From contig NZ_JBHSJJ010000014.1 of NCBI RefSeq assembly GCF_042652345.1, positions 62,001 to 126,000 on the forward strand: a DNA stretch of 64,000 nucleotides, in the 5' to 3' direction. Source of the stretch: Negadavirga shengliensis (lineage in GTDB: Bacteria; Bacteroidota; Bacteroidia; Cytophagales; Cyclobacteriaceae). The notes beneath the pieces are model-generated. The model was given only the letters and a program-made list of their open reading frames with translations, was not told the DNA's origin and did not search any database. Each line of letters opens with the position of its first letter. The stretch's first letter is position 1. This document shows, piece by piece, positions 42,426 through 52,073 of the stretch. A program made the position numbers and the translations under genes.

Positions 42426-44240
42426 TCACATCTTTTTTCTTTTCTTTTTTGGCGCTGTGTTTTTTGTTTCAGCAGCCTTCATGGCCTCTTCCAATCTCAT
42501 TTGGAACTTTGATTTTTTCTTGTTGGCATTCTTGATTTTGCTCTCTTCGATTTTCTGTCTGATTTTATCGTCATCCACAAATTGCTTGATCAAAGCCTGC
42601 TGCCCAAAAGTCACCATATTGGAAACAAAATAGTAGAAGCTCAATGCTGCTGGAAAGGAATTAAGCACAAACATGAACACTACCGGCATGATATAACCGA
42701 TGTTTTTCATTGGTCCCTGTGCTGTGGTCAGCTGGTTATTGAAATGCGTATAAGCCAACTGTGACAGCGTCATCAAGAGGGTAAACAAACTTACATGCGC
42801 GCCATAGAAAGGAATCGTGAAAGGCAGATTAATGATGGAATCGTAAGTAGAAAGGTCATGTGCCCAAAGAAAGGACTCCTGCCTCAACTCAATGGAGTTC
42901 GGAAAGAAAAAGAACATCGCCAAGAGGAAAGGCATCTGCAGCAGCATCGGCAAACACCCGGAGATGGGACTCACCCCCAACTTGCTGAAAAGCTTCATCT
43001 GCTCCTGCTGCATCTTTGCCTGGTCTTCACCGTACTTCTCCTTCAGCTCATCAATTTCAGGCTTGATCACCCGCATTTTAGCCATGCCGATATAGGACTT
43101 ATAGGTAAGCGGCAACAAAAACAACTTAATGATGAAAACAATCAGGATAATGATCACCCCGTAATTGTCGAAGAAGTTTTCCAACCAGTGAAACAGGTTT
43201 ACGATGATGTATTTGTTTACCCAACTCACAAAAAAGTACCCCATGTCCACGTTCTTGTCAAAATCAGGGGCCACTCTCCGAAGGATGTTATAATTGTTGG
43301 GGCCAAAATAGTAGCTCACTTCGCCATCAGTGGGCAGGACCAGTGTGGCATACATGTTCTTTTCCGCTGATTCATCCAGCGGCGTATCCTGTGCCAGGTT
43401 TCCGCTTTGGAAACTATCATGAGCGATAATACCGGAAGTGAAAAAACGCTGTTTAAAGGCGACCCACTTAAGCGGCTTGCTCACCTGATCGGCATCTTCG
43501 GAATTACCGGTAGTCAGGTAATCATAAGAGCCATCAACCGTATAGTAATTCATGTAGGTCTTCCTTCTGGATTCTTCGAGGTCTCCTTCCAACCGCTTCA
43601 GTTTACTTTCCCAGTTTACCGTAAGATTTTGATCCGCCAGCTGATTGCTCAACCCTTCTGTGGTCAGCCTATGGTTTAATAAGAAACCTTTCTCCGGAAG
43701 TGTATAAACCCTTTCCAGCCTTCCTGAGCCGGTATTGGCCGTGAAGACAACCTGCCTGGCGGATTGTCCATCCACCTCTGAGCTCCTTTCGGATGCTTCG
43801 AAAAAAAGCCGGTTAACACTCAGGTTCCCCTGGGATGTATTAAGCTGGTAATCAATGGTACTGCTTTCGGAATCCATCAATATCAAGGGATTTTGGGCCC
43901 AAGTCTTGAAGTTCTTCAGTTCCACATATTTTATTTCACCCCCTTTGCTGGAGAATATTACTTTGATGTCCTGATTTTCCAGCACGACTTCCTTTTCCAC
44001 ACCTTGTGTTAAAGCGGCAAAAACACCGTACTGTTGACGGAGTCTTTGGTCAGTCACACTGTCCACTTCATCTGTCCGGAAAGTGCCGTTCTCTTCCCCA
44101 TCTTCATCATAAGACCTTAACTCTGTCTGTGAAGGAGGGGTCTGCTGTTCGGCCGGTTCCGGCGGATTCGCAAAAAAGAGAGAATATACCAGAATGACCG
44201 CCGCGAAAAGGATAAGTCCTGTCGCTTGATTTTTATCCAT
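42426..44240 (-). CDS. yidC: Membrane protein insertase YidC
   Basis: 604 residues, with an N-terminal anchor (MDKNQATGLILFAAVILVYSL), a large periplasmic beta domain (about 70-340) and the C-terminal five-helix insertase core that includes YGVIIILIVFIIKLFLLPLTYKSY and SPISGCLPMLLQMPFLLAMFFFFPN. The tail is highly basic (TAPKKKRKKM), as in ribosome-binding YidC forms. It inserts and folds inner-membrane proteins with or without SecYEG. It follows pyrG by 57 bases on the same strand. Confidence 0.96.
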   Translation of the reverse strand: MDKNQATGLILFAAVILVYSLFFANPPEPAEQQTPPSQTELRSYDEDGEENGTFRTDEVDSVTDQRLRQQYGVFAALTQGVEKEVVLENQDIKVIFSSKGGEIKYVELKNFKTWAQNPLILMDSESSTIDYQLNTSQGNLSVNRLFFEASERSSEVDGQSARQVVFTANTGSGRLERVYTLPEKGFLLNHRLTTEGLSNQLADQNLTVNWESKLKRLEGDLEESRRKTYMNYYTVDGSYDYLTTGNSEDADQVSKPLKWVAFKQRFFTSGIIAHDSFQSGNLAQDTPLDESAEKNMYATLVLPTDGEVSYYFGPNNYNILRRVAPDFDKNVDMGYFFVSWVNKYIIVNLFHWLENFFDNYGVIIILIVFIIKLFLLPLTYKSYIGMAKMRVIKPEIDELKEKYGEDQAKMQQEQMKLFSKLGVSPISGCLPMLLQMPFLLAMFFFFPNSIELRQESFLWAHDLSTYDSIINLPFTIPFYGAHVSLFTLLMTLSQLAYTHFNNQLTTAQGPMKNIGYIMPVVFMFVLNSFPAALSFYYFVSNMVTFGQQALIKQFVDDDKIRQKIEESKIKNANKKKSKFQMRLEEAMKAAETKNTAPKKKRKKM

Positions 44241-44297
44241 AATTCAATAATTTATTCATTGGGCACGGGCCCTTAATTTTAGCTCTGAAATGATGGT

Positions 44298-45917
44298 TTA
44301 TTTGTCCTGTTTTCTGTCAGAAACCGCTTTGATAAAGCGCACAAACAAGGGATGCGGATTGAGAACCGTACTCTTGTATTCCGGATGAAACTGAGTCCCC
44401 AAATACCAGGGATGGTCTTTAAGTTCTATGATTTCCACTAATCCTGTACCAGGATTCCTCCCTGCTGCCAACATTCCTTTTTCTTCAAATTTACTAAGGT
44501 ATTTATTATTAAACTCATACCGGTGCCTGTGTCGTTCCGTTATTTTTGGTTTGCCATACGCTGTGCCTGCCTTGGTACCCTTCACCAGTTCACATGGATA
44601 AGCTCCCAGCCTCATGGTACCACCCATCTGGGTAATGGTTTTCTGGTCTTCCATTAGGAAGATTACCGGTTCCTTGCAATCCGGATCCATTTCAGTGGAA
44701 CAGGCGTCCTTCAACCCCAACACATTTCTGGCAAACTCAATAACGGCAATCTGCATTCCCAGACAAATCCCAAAATAGGGAATGAGATTCTCCCGGGCAT
44801 ATTTAGCTGCCTCAAGTTTACCATCCACACCCCTTAAACCAAAACCCGGCGCAACCAGGATCCCATCCATTTCACCAAGTTTTTTGTCTACATTGTCCTT
44901 GTTGATCTCCTCCGAGGAGATCAGGTGCAAATTTACCCTGCATTCCAACGATGTCCCCGCATGGATGAAAGACTCGATAATAGACTTATAGGCATCAGGA
45001 AGAGATACATATTTTCCGACCAACGCGATTTCCACTTCCTGGGTAGGGTTTTTGAGTTTCCCCAAAAACTCCTTCCACTGTTCCAACTCCGTATTCGTTT
45101 TGGAAGGTATTTTTAACCTGCTCAACACCCTCTCATCAAGTTTCTCCTTTTTCATGAGCAACGGGACATCATAAATGGATTCCGCATCCATGGCTTCTAT
45201 GACACAGTTGAGTTGCACGTTACAGAATAAGGCGATCTTCTTCTTCACATCGAGCGGGAGATGCATCTCCGTCCGGCAAACCAAAATATCCGGTTGTACC
45301 CCTGCCTCCAAAAGCTGTTTGACAGAATGCTGTGTAGGCTTGGTCTTCAGCTCTTTGGCCGCCGCCAAATAGGGTATAAGCGTAAGATGAATTACCAAGA
45401 AGTTATTGGGACCCAGATCCCATCGTGCCTGCCTCACCGCCTCCACAAAAGGCAATGATTCAATATCTCCCACACAACCCCCTATTTCCGTAATGATGAC
45501 ATCATATTTTCCATTCTGTCCCAACTTGTAGAAGTTGTTCTTGATCTCATCGGTTATATGGGGAATTACCTGCACGGTTTTGCCGAGATATTCCCCTTTT
45601 CTCTCCTTGGTAATGACATTGTTGTAAATCCTTCCCGTCGTCACATTATTGTCCTGGGAAGTTGTCGTATTCAGGAAACGTTCATAATGACCTAAATCAA
45701 GATCGGTTTCCGCACCATCCTCCGTTACGTAACACTCCCCATGTTCATAAGGGTTAAGGGTTCCCGGGTCAATATTAAGGTAGGGATCAAATTTTTGGAT
45801 GGTCACCGATATGCCTCTGGATTGTAACAGTTTGGCAAGAGAAGCAGCAATTATACCTTTTCCAAGTGATGAAGTAACTCCACCCGTGATAAAGATGTGT
45901 TTTGTAGACGAGGCCAT
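44298..45917 (-). CDS. pyrG: CTP synthase
   Basis: 539 residues. The synthetase half starts with KHIFITGGVTSSLGKGIIAASLA and YLNIDPGTLNPYEHGE; the C-terminal glutamine amidotransferase has GICLGMQ with the catalytic Cys and FHPEYKS with the His. It makes CTP from UTP and glutamine. A TAATTTTG box on the minus strand (about 45961-45968) may mark the promoter, although no matching -33 element is clear. Confidence 0.98.
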   Translation of the reverse strand: MASSTKHIFITGGVTSSLGKGIIAASLAKLLQSRGISVTIQKFDPYLNIDPGTLNPYEHGECYVTEDGAETDLDLGHYERFLNTTTSQDNNVTTGRIYNNVITKERKGEYLGKTVQVIPHITDEIKNNFYKLGQNGKYDVIITEIGGCVGDIESLPFVEAVRQARWDLGPNNFLVIHLTLIPYLAAAKELKTKPTQHSVKQLLEAGVQPDILVCRTEMHLPLDVKKKIALFCNVQLNCVIEAMDAESIYDVPLLMKKEKLDERVLSRLKIPSKTNTELEQWKEFLGKLKNPTQEVEIALVGKYVSLPDAYKSIIESFIHAGTSLECRVNLHLISSEEINKDNVDKKLGEMDGILVAPGFGLRGVDGKLEAAKYARENLIPYFGICLGMQIAVIEFARNVLGLKDACSTEMDPDCKEPVIFLMEDQKTITQMGGTMRLGAYPCELVKGTKAGTAYGKPKITERHRHRYEFNNKYLSKFEEKGMLAAGRNPGTGLVEIIELKDHPWYLGTQFHPEYKSTVLNPHPLFVRFIKAVSDRKQDK

Positions 45918-46192
45918 AAGAACGGTTGTATGAAATTTTGTTTAGATTCTTATGGGGCTCAAAATTAGACAAAATTATTGATTTGATGACGGTGATTAGC
46001 GGTAAAATTTTGTCAGTTCTAACAGTGGTCCTTTAAAGGTTTAATTATCAATTCTATGATTGAATGCCAAAACATAAGGCATAAATGTTTAAAAAAACCA
46101 CTATGGGCACAAAACATCAAGATTATCCGTACGAAAAACCATATGGGAGAAAATGCCGAAATAACAAACTCCAGACATTCACGGACAAATCC

Positions 46193-47512
46193 TTACCACC
46201 TTACTGGTTGAAAAGACCATTCAGGATGTATCTTTTTCATTTCGGTTTCATCATCCCTTTTCCTGAATCCACAGCGAAGGTAATTTTGGTGGAGTCTATC
46301 CAAAACATCCCTGTCTATTTCCACCCCTAAGCCCGGGCCGGCAGGCACGGCCACTGCTCCTTCTTCAAATTTTAACTTTCCTCCCTTTATCACTTCGTCC
46401 GGTTGCCAGGGATAATGGGTATCCAGTGCATATGGCATATCAGGTAAAGCGGCACCCAGATGCACCATCGCAGCCAAAGATATACCCAGGTGGCTATTGG
46501 AATGCATGGACAAATCTCTGCCAAATGTCCGGCAGATGCGCGAAAGCTCTATGGAAGCCCGCAATCCTCCCCAAAAATGGTGATCGCTCAATATGATATC
46601 CTCGGCCCCTAACCGTATACTGGAAGGTATGTCGTCAAATGATGTCGTACACATGTTGGTGGCCAGCGGAGTACCCAGCTGCTTTCTTAACCAAGCCATA
46701 TTTTCCTGACCTCTTACCGGGTCTTCCAGATATTCAAGGATGGGCTCCATTTCTTTACCGTACCGGAGCGCGGTCTCGGGTTTCCATATGGCATTGGGGT
46801 CAAACCTTAAAGGGATTTCGGGACCGAATTCCCGAAAAAGCGCATGCATACTATCTACTTCCAACCTGGGCTCAAAAGCGCCTCCCTTCAACTTGATGGA
46901 TTGGAAACCAAAATCCTTACACATTGCCTGAGCCTGTCTGACGATACCTTGAGGATCCACCGCTTCCTCCTGTCGTGCCGCGGCCCATCCGGCTTCCCCC
47001 GGGGATTTGCCAAAACCCTGCTCCCCCCCGGCACCTTCATACTTAAAAAACAGATATGCTGCAAACGGTACCCGATCGCGCATTTTACCGCCTAACAGAT
47101 CCACAACAGGACGGTTGATTATTTTGCCAATGATATCCAGGCATGCGACTTCTATCGCGCTGAATACATGGACCAATTTCCGTTGGTCCCAAGGCGTGTC
47201 TCCCCTTTCCATAGCGGACTCTTTCCCAAAAAAACGGTCCAGACGACGCTGTATATCGGACAGGTGAAAAGGATCACTCCCCACGATAATATCTGCGGCA
47301 TTCCCCAAAGACTGGTCTATTTGTTCATTTCCCGGAATCTCGCTGATTCCGCTTACGCCATCCGCGGTCACCAATTCCACAATGGTGCGCAGCGCATAGG
47401 GTGCATGCAAACCCGCCGCATTCAAAAGCGGCGGATCCACAACGGCAATGGGGGTAATGCGTATTTCCTTTATGACAGGACCTTTTTTGGCACTAAAATT
47501 TGCAATTTGCAT
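46193..47512 (-). CDS. gudD: Glucarate dehydratase-type enolase superfamily enzyme
   Basis: 439 residues. The N-terminal capping domain with LLNAAGLHAPYALRTIVELV matches the D-glucarate/galactarate dehydratase family. The barrel keeps the KxK pair in SIKLKGG, metal-ligand FDPNAIW, and the catalytic His in MHSNSHLGISLAAM. It dehydrates glucarate (or a C-epimer) to 5-keto-4-deoxyglucarate. It is the last gene of the operon, 22 bases after the tartronate semialdehyde reductase gene, whose reaction lies two steps further down the same pathway, which supports the call. The exact epimer used is not decidable. Confidence 0.85.
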   Translation of the reverse strand: MQIANFSAKKGPVIKEIRITPIAVVDPPLLNAAGLHAPYALRTIVELVTADGVSGISEIPGNEQIDQSLGNAADIIVGSDPFHLSDIQRRLDRFFGKESAMERGDTPWDQRKLVHVFSAIEVACLDIIGKIINRPVVDLLGGKMRDRVPFAAYLFFKYEGAGGEQGFGKSPGEAGWAAARQEEAVDPQGIVRQAQAMCKDFGFQSIKLKGGAFEPRLEVDSMHALFREFGPEIPLRFDPNAIWKPETALRYGKEMEPILEYLEDPVRGQENMAWLRKQLGTPLATNMCTTSFDDIPSSIRLGAEDIILSDHHFWGGLRASIELSRICRTFGRDLSMHSNSHLGISLAAMVHLGAALPDMPYALDTHYPWQPDEVIKGGKLKFEEGAVAVPAGPGLGVEIDRDVLDRLHQNYLRCGFRKRDDETEMKKIHPEWSFQPVRW

Positions 47513-47533
47513 AGGTATGGTGTCTATAAAAAG

Positions 47534-48409
47534 TTATTCAAGGTTGGCCAATTTTTCCATTAACAACGCCAGGGCACTATGGTCTTTTTCGCCTTGATCA
47601 GATGCCAATACAGCATCCATATGACTCGCCACCAAAGCAGAGCCGTAAAGCGGTACAGAAAACTCCTTACCCGCCATCAGGGCGATATTCATGTCTTTTC
47701 TGTGTAATTTGATTTTAAAACCGGGATCAAAGTTCCTGTCAATGATACGCTGGCCATGGAGGTCCAATATGCGGCTTTGGGCAAAGCCTCCCAACAAAGC
47801 TTCTCTCATCTTTTCAAGGTTCACACCCGCTTTTTTTGCCAGGGTGAATGACTCCGCCACCGCCTGTATGGTCATGCCCACAATCATTTGGTTACAGGCT
47901 TTGGTCATTTGGCCTGCCCCGGCATCCCCTATGAGGACCGCACTTTTCCCCATTACTTCAAAAAGCGGCTTTACTTTGTCAAAAGCTCCCTGACTTCCTC
48001 CCACCATGATGGAAAGCGTTCCCGCCTCCGCTCCTACCTGACCACCGGAAACCGGTGCATCCAATGCCTCAACCCCTTTCTCTTTCAGAGCCGCATCTAT
48101 TTCCCTAGCCGTGGACGGGGAAATGGTAGACATGTCTACGAAAACAGAACCGGGTTTGATGCCATCAAGAACACCATCCTTTCCAAGAACTACTTCCTTT
48201 ACCTCCGGAGAATCAGGCAACATTGTAATCACTATTTCTGAGTTTGCCGCAACTTCTTTACAGGTGGAAAATGCTTCCGCACCCTTATGGGTCAAATCCC
48301 CCGCAGCCTTGTTCTTGTCCAGCACAATGATTTCATAGCCCGCCTCCATTAAATTCAAGGCCATCGGTTTTCCCATAATTCCTAATCCTATAAATCCTAT
48401 TCTTTGCAT
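47534..48409 (-). CDS. garR: 2-hydroxy-3-oxopropionate (tartronate semialdehyde) reductase
   Basis: 291 residues of the beta-hydroxyacid dehydrogenase family. The Rossmann motif is GFIGLGIMGKPMALNLM; the substrate motif DAPVSGGQVGAEAGTLSIMVGG and catalytic Lys in GAGQMTKACNQMIVG are complete. It reduces tartronate semialdehyde to D-glycerate with NAD(P)H. In context this follows cleavage of 5-keto-4-deoxyglucarate by the HpcH/HpaI aldolase encoded upstream. Confidence 0.92.
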   Translation of the reverse strand: MQRIGFIGLGIMGKPMALNLMEAGYEIIVLDKNKAAGDLTHKGAEAFSTCKEVAANSEIVITMLPDSPEVKEVVLGKDGVLDGIKPGSVFVDMSTISPSTAREIDAALKEKGVEALDAPVSGGQVGAEAGTLSIMVGGSQGAFDKVKPLFEVMGKSAVLIGDAGAGQMTKACNQMIVGMTIQAVAESFTLAKKAGVNLEKMREALLGGFAQSRILDLHGQRIIDRNFDPGFKIKLHRKDMNIALMAGKEFSVPLYGSALVASHMDAVLASDQGEKDHSALALLMEKLANLE

Positions 48410-48584
48410 GGTTAATTGGTTTTATTAAAAATATTGGTTATCAGTTATTTACGTATTTAAATTTAAGTCAAAACTATAATGGTTCAGCGCCTGCTTTCAA
48501 TGAGCCAACGCGGGGTAGTATCCTCAGGAGGAGTACATCCTTAACCCATGCCTGAACTGTAACAGAAGGTGTCCGCCTTCTTTT

Positions 48585-49748
48585 TTAAGCGTCATCAGAT
48601 ACAGCCTGCAGCAAAGCAATGATATAACCGTAAGCAAAAGAAAACGCCTGAAGGTTAGCTCCTTCCGCTTCGTGATAAGGCACATGGTCGGGCATCACCA
48701 TACCATCATATTCCACATCCCTCAAAGCCCTCACCACATGGAAGAAATTCATGTCTCCGTTATCCGGATAAACTTCCTGAAAATTATTCCAGCCGCCTTT
48801 AATATTTCTTAAATGCACGTTGAAAATCTGTTTTCGGTTTCCTACCCAATCGATAATAGGGAAAATATCATTTTTGGGATCTTTCAAGCCCTCAGCTATG
48901 GATCCAATACAGAAATTAAAACCGTGATAGGGACTGTCATATAGCTGGGCAAACCGCTTTATTCCCTCAAACACATCCGGGCTATTCCATCGGGTAACAC
49001 CCCTAAATCCCTCTGGGGCAGGAGGATCCGCAATGTGGTTGGCGAGTTTCACTTTGTATTCCTCTGCCACAGGGAGTATTCTATCCAAAAGATAAGTAAT
49101 TCTTTCGAAAATCTCATCAATTCCCACGTTTCCCGCCACCGTAAGCGGCTGTTCGGTTTTCAGGGCTTCTTCATAGTTCCATGTACTGTAGGTTGCATTA
49201 CCACGCTTGGGATCAATTGTTCTTGCCGTTCTCAATACCGGCAAAATCGTGGTATTATAATTCAACAAATGTACTCCGGTTTTAGCCGACACTTCTATCA
49301 TTTGTTGCACCATCTCAATCTCTCTGTCCCGTTCAGGGCTTTTGCCTAACATGATATTGGGTACGGAGACCCTGTCGATCCCGGCGGAGGTCAATGGAAG
49401 GTGATAGGCATCCAGGCTAATGCCGTATTTCTCACATGCCTCTCTTTTCTTTAGAGAATCCTCCAGGTCCCACCCTTTTCCTTCGATAAAAGCCGGCATC
49501 CCTCCGTCCAGATGATAGACACCATGCCGGGCCTTGAATGCCAGGTTCTCCTCAGAAGTTCCACCCGATTGACATCCAACCTTCATCAATACTTTGGGAA
49601 CCGCTTTTTTAGGTTCTTTTTCGCTGTTGTTTTCACTTGAAGCACACCCTGTCAAAGCAGTGCTTCCTGATGCTACTGCTCCGGCTGTTCCCGCAGCAAA
49701 CAGCTTTACAAACTTCCTTCTCTGGAGATCATTTGATTTTTTTTTCAT
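48585..49748 (-). CDS. Mannonate-dehydratase-like (UxuA family) TIM-barrel protein with Tat-type lipoprotein signal
   Basis: I start at ATG 49748 (MKKKSNDLQRRKFV), though ATG 49772 is possible. The N-terminus has a twin Arg (RRKFVKLFAAG), a hydrophobic stretch and LTGCASS, so the protein is probably exported folded and lipidated. The body is like UxuA: GKSPERDREIEMVQQMI, VHLLNYNTTILPVLRTART, NVHLRNIKGGW and VMPDHVPYH, which include metal ligands of the xylose-isomerase-like barrel. UxuA turns mannonate into 2-keto-3-deoxygluconate in the cytoplasm; an exported lipidated relative is unusual and may have another role. It lies between garR and the GntP gene. Confidence 0.72.
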   Translation of the reverse strand: MKKKSNDLQRRKFVKLFAAGTAGAVASGSTALTGCASSENNSEKEPKKAVPKVLMKVGCQSGGTSEENLAFKARHGVYHLDGGMPAFIEGKGWDLEDSLKKREACEKYGISLDAYHLPLTSAGIDRVSVPNIMLGKSPERDREIEMVQQMIEVSAKTGVHLLNYNTTILPVLRTARTIDPKRGNATYSTWNYEEALKTEQPLTVAGNVGIDEIFERITYLLDRILPVAEEYKVKLANHIADPPAPEGFRGVTRWNSPDVFEGIKRFAQLYDSPYHGFNFCIGSIAEGLKDPKNDIFPIIDWVGNRKQIFNVHLRNIKGGWNNFQEVYPDNGDMNFFHVVRALRDVEYDGMVMPDHVPYHEAEGANLQAFSFAYGYIIALLQAVSDDA

Positions 49749-49791
49749 GGTATCCTGGGTTTTAATATTCATAGTGAACTAAATCATACAA

Positions 49792-51225
49792 TCAATTCAA
49801 TGGCAATAGTTTGGCAGCGATCATGACCACGAGAAGACCGGCCACTCCCATGATGGTCAACAATGGGGAAAAGGTCCGCAAAGCTTCCTTTTCCGTCAGA
49901 TTGCTCATCTTGCAGACAATCCAAAAGCCGCTGTCATTCATCCAAGGGATCAGCTTGGACCCGCAGGCAATAGAAAGTCCGAGGTACAAATGGTGATAAT
50001 CCAGGGTTGCCTGGGACATTCCTGACATAATTCCTGAAGCCGTGATCATGGCTACTGTTGCCGAACCCTGGGCCGTCCGTACCAACGCCGTGATAAAAAA
50101 AGCCAAGGGAATAAGGGCGATTTGGTAATCCTCTGTCATAGCAGCTATCCGCATGCTGATTCCTGTCTGCTGCAGCATAGCCCCAAATGCACCTCCGGCT
50201 GCAGTGATCAGTATGATCACCCCGCCGCTGGTCAAGGCTGCTTGAACAGCGCCTTTTAACGCTTCCTTCTCTTTGTTTTTCATCAAAAACAGGGTAAAGA
50301 GGGCGGCCAGCGCCCCAAGAATCAAGGCAATGTTTTTCTCCCCTATAAAATAGATCCCCTCCCATACAGGATTCCGCCCACTTGGCACAGCACCAACAAA
50401 AGTATCTATAGCGGCCCTCGCACTGATAAAAACCAGAGGAATCAAAATGGGAGAAAGAGAGAGGAACAGACCGGGCAGTTGGTCTTTACCTTTCTCAGCC
50501 AAAGATTGTATCTCTTTTAAGGGGGCATCAAGGGAGTCACGCAAAGGGATCTCCCATTTTTTATTGGCCCACACGGCAAAAACATACCCCGCCAAAATCG
50601 TTATCAAACCCACCAAAAAACCTCCTATCATCATCATGCCTATGGGAATGTCCATTTCAGCAATCAGAAACAGCGGACCAGGTGTTGGCGGGACTAGGGA
50701 GTTGGCCATGGCCGCTCCTGCAGTCACACAAAGTACGAGGAGCAAATAGCTTTTTTTCAGCCGCATTGCCATGGCTTTTGCCAAGGGAATCATCAGGTAA
50801 AATACTGTATCAAAAAATACCGGAATCCCGAGAAAAAAACTGCTGCTCAAAAAAGCGAAGGGAGCCTTACTTTCACCTGTAATTCCCAAAATTGATCTTA
50901 CTATCCGTTCTGCCGCCCCACTTACCAACATACATTTCCCAATAATGGCGGCCATGGCTATCAAAATTCCAATCTGTCCGGCAGTAGTCCCAAAAGCGGT
51001 AGCCACACGCTCCCCAATAGATCTTTCAGCCAAAGTTGAGGCTTGGGCAGCAGATTGGCCTTTTTGAAGCGCATAAGCGACAATGGAAGCATCCGGGGTC
51101 ATCCAGGCCACCACCAATGCAGCCAGCAGCAATGCTAAAAATGGATTCAATTTGAGCCCAATGATACCGCCTACCACGATGACCATTCCCACTAATAAAA
51201 TAAAGAAGGGGTCCTGAATCATCAA
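49792..51225 (-). CDS. GntP-family sugar-acid permease
   Basis: 477 residues, about 12-14 membrane helices. Conserved GntP sequence includes GLKLNPFLALLLAALVVA, VPPTPGPLFLIAEM, TAQGSATVAMITASG and GCGSKLIPWMNDSGFWIV-like (ACGSKLIPWMNDSGFW). Members import gluconate or related sugar acids with protons. The next gene upstream is the aldolase (one base away), so in this operon the likely cargo is glucarate, galactarate or a keto-deoxy acid. The specific substrate is inferred from context. Confidence 0.9.
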   Translation of the reverse strand: MMIQDPFFILLVGMVIVVGGIIGLKLNPFLALLLAALVVAWMTPDASIVAYALQKGQSAAQASTLAERSIGERVATAFGTTAGQIGILIAMAAIIGKCMLVSGAAERIVRSILGITGESKAPFAFLSSSFFLGIPVFFDTVFYLMIPLAKAMAMRLKKSYLLLVLCVTAGAAMANSLVPPTPGPLFLIAEMDIPIGMMMIGGFLVGLITILAGYVFAVWANKKWEIPLRDSLDAPLKEIQSLAEKGKDQLPGLFLSLSPILIPLVFISARAAIDTFVGAVPSGRNPVWEGIYFIGEKNIALILGALAALFTLFLMKNKEKEALKGAVQAALTSGGVIILITAAGGAFGAMLQQTGISMRIAAMTEDYQIALIPLAFFITALVRTAQGSATVAMITASGIMSGMSQATLDYHHLYLGLSIACGSKLIPWMNDSGFWIVCKMSNLTEKEALRTFSPLLTIMGVAGLLVVMIAAKLLPLN

Positions 51226-51226
51226 C

Positions 51227-52033
51227 CTATCTTGATTTGGGTAAAGAGGTTTTCTTCATGCAATTCAGGTTCTTCGCCAAATCCCTGGCTCCCTGGGCCA
51301 CGAAAGTGGCATCAGACCCGCAGGCTATCAACTGTATCCCCATATCCTGATAAACCCGAAAATCTTCGGGGTTAAAGATGAGAATGCCAGTTGCTTTTCC
51401 AGCTCTTCTTGCTGCATCAAGAATTTTCCCCAGCGCTTCCTGAAATAAGGGATGATCTAATTGTCCGTAGATACCCAATGCCATACTCAGATCCGCGGGC
51501 CCGATAAACAACACGTCCACGCCATCTGTAGCCGCTATTTCGTCCAATTCATCCAATGCTTCCCGGGTCTCTATCTGGATCACACCAAGTATATTTTCCC
51601 TGATACCCGTGGAGTAGGCATCAAAGTTCAGCCCAAAACCCGTAGCCCTCACCATCTTGGCTACTCCCCTAATCCCTTGAGGCGGATAATGTACCCCTTT
51701 TGAAGCTTCTTCCGCTTCTTTGGCGGTTTTGATACGGGGGCACATAACACCTTCTGCTCCCAGGTCCAACACCCGGTGAATCCTTTCTTTCTGAAAACTT
51801 TCCACCCGCACAATAGCGGCAGCCCCCGTGTGTTCGAGTGCCTGAAGCTGGTGGAGCAGTATCTGCTGCTCCCCTGCTCCGTGTTCCAGGTCTATCAATA
51901 CCCAGTCAAAACCGGACATGCCGACGATCTCCGCAGTTAAAGAACTGCCAAGGTTAAGCCAGCATCCGGACAAAGTTTCTCCTTCTTGTAATCTTTTTTT
52001 GATACCCTTCATTTGGTTTGGTTTATTGTTCAA
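51227..52033 (-). CDS. garL: HpcH/HpaI-family aldolase, probably 5-keto-4-deoxy-glucarate aldolase (GarL-like)
   Basis: 268 residues. WVLIDLEHGAGEQQ, the metal ligand region VIQIETREALDELDEI, and FIGPADLSMALGI are the class II pyruvate-aldolase hallmarks shared with GarL and HpaI. The reaction in this setting would cleave 5-keto-4-deoxyglucarate into pyruvate and tartronate semialdehyde, the substrate of the GarR protein encoded two genes on. Members with other keto-acid substrates exist, so GarL is assigned by context. It begins 40 bases after the SusD gene. Confidence 0.8.
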   Translation of the reverse strand: MNNKPNQMKGIKKRLQEGETLSGCWLNLGSSLTAEIVGMSGFDWVLIDLEHGAGEQQILLHQLQALEHTGAAAIVRVESFQKERIHRVLDLGAEGVMCPRIKTAKEAEEASKGVHYPPQGIRGVAKMVRATGFGLNFDAYSTGIRENILGVIQIETREALDELDEIAATDGVDVLFIGPADLSMALGIYGQLDHPLFQEALGKILDAARRAGKATGILIFNPEDFRVYQDMGIQLIACGSDATFVAQGARDLAKNLNCMKKTSLPKSR

Positions 52034-52073
52034 TTAGATTTCAGTAAAAAATAAGGATTATCCACCAAAATAC

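Noticed and set aside
48564..48586. Hairpin AGAAGG-CCTTCT followed by six T as a terminator
   Set aside because: The T-run follows on the plus strand, but the flanking genes are all on the minus strand and there is no plus-strand gene to end.
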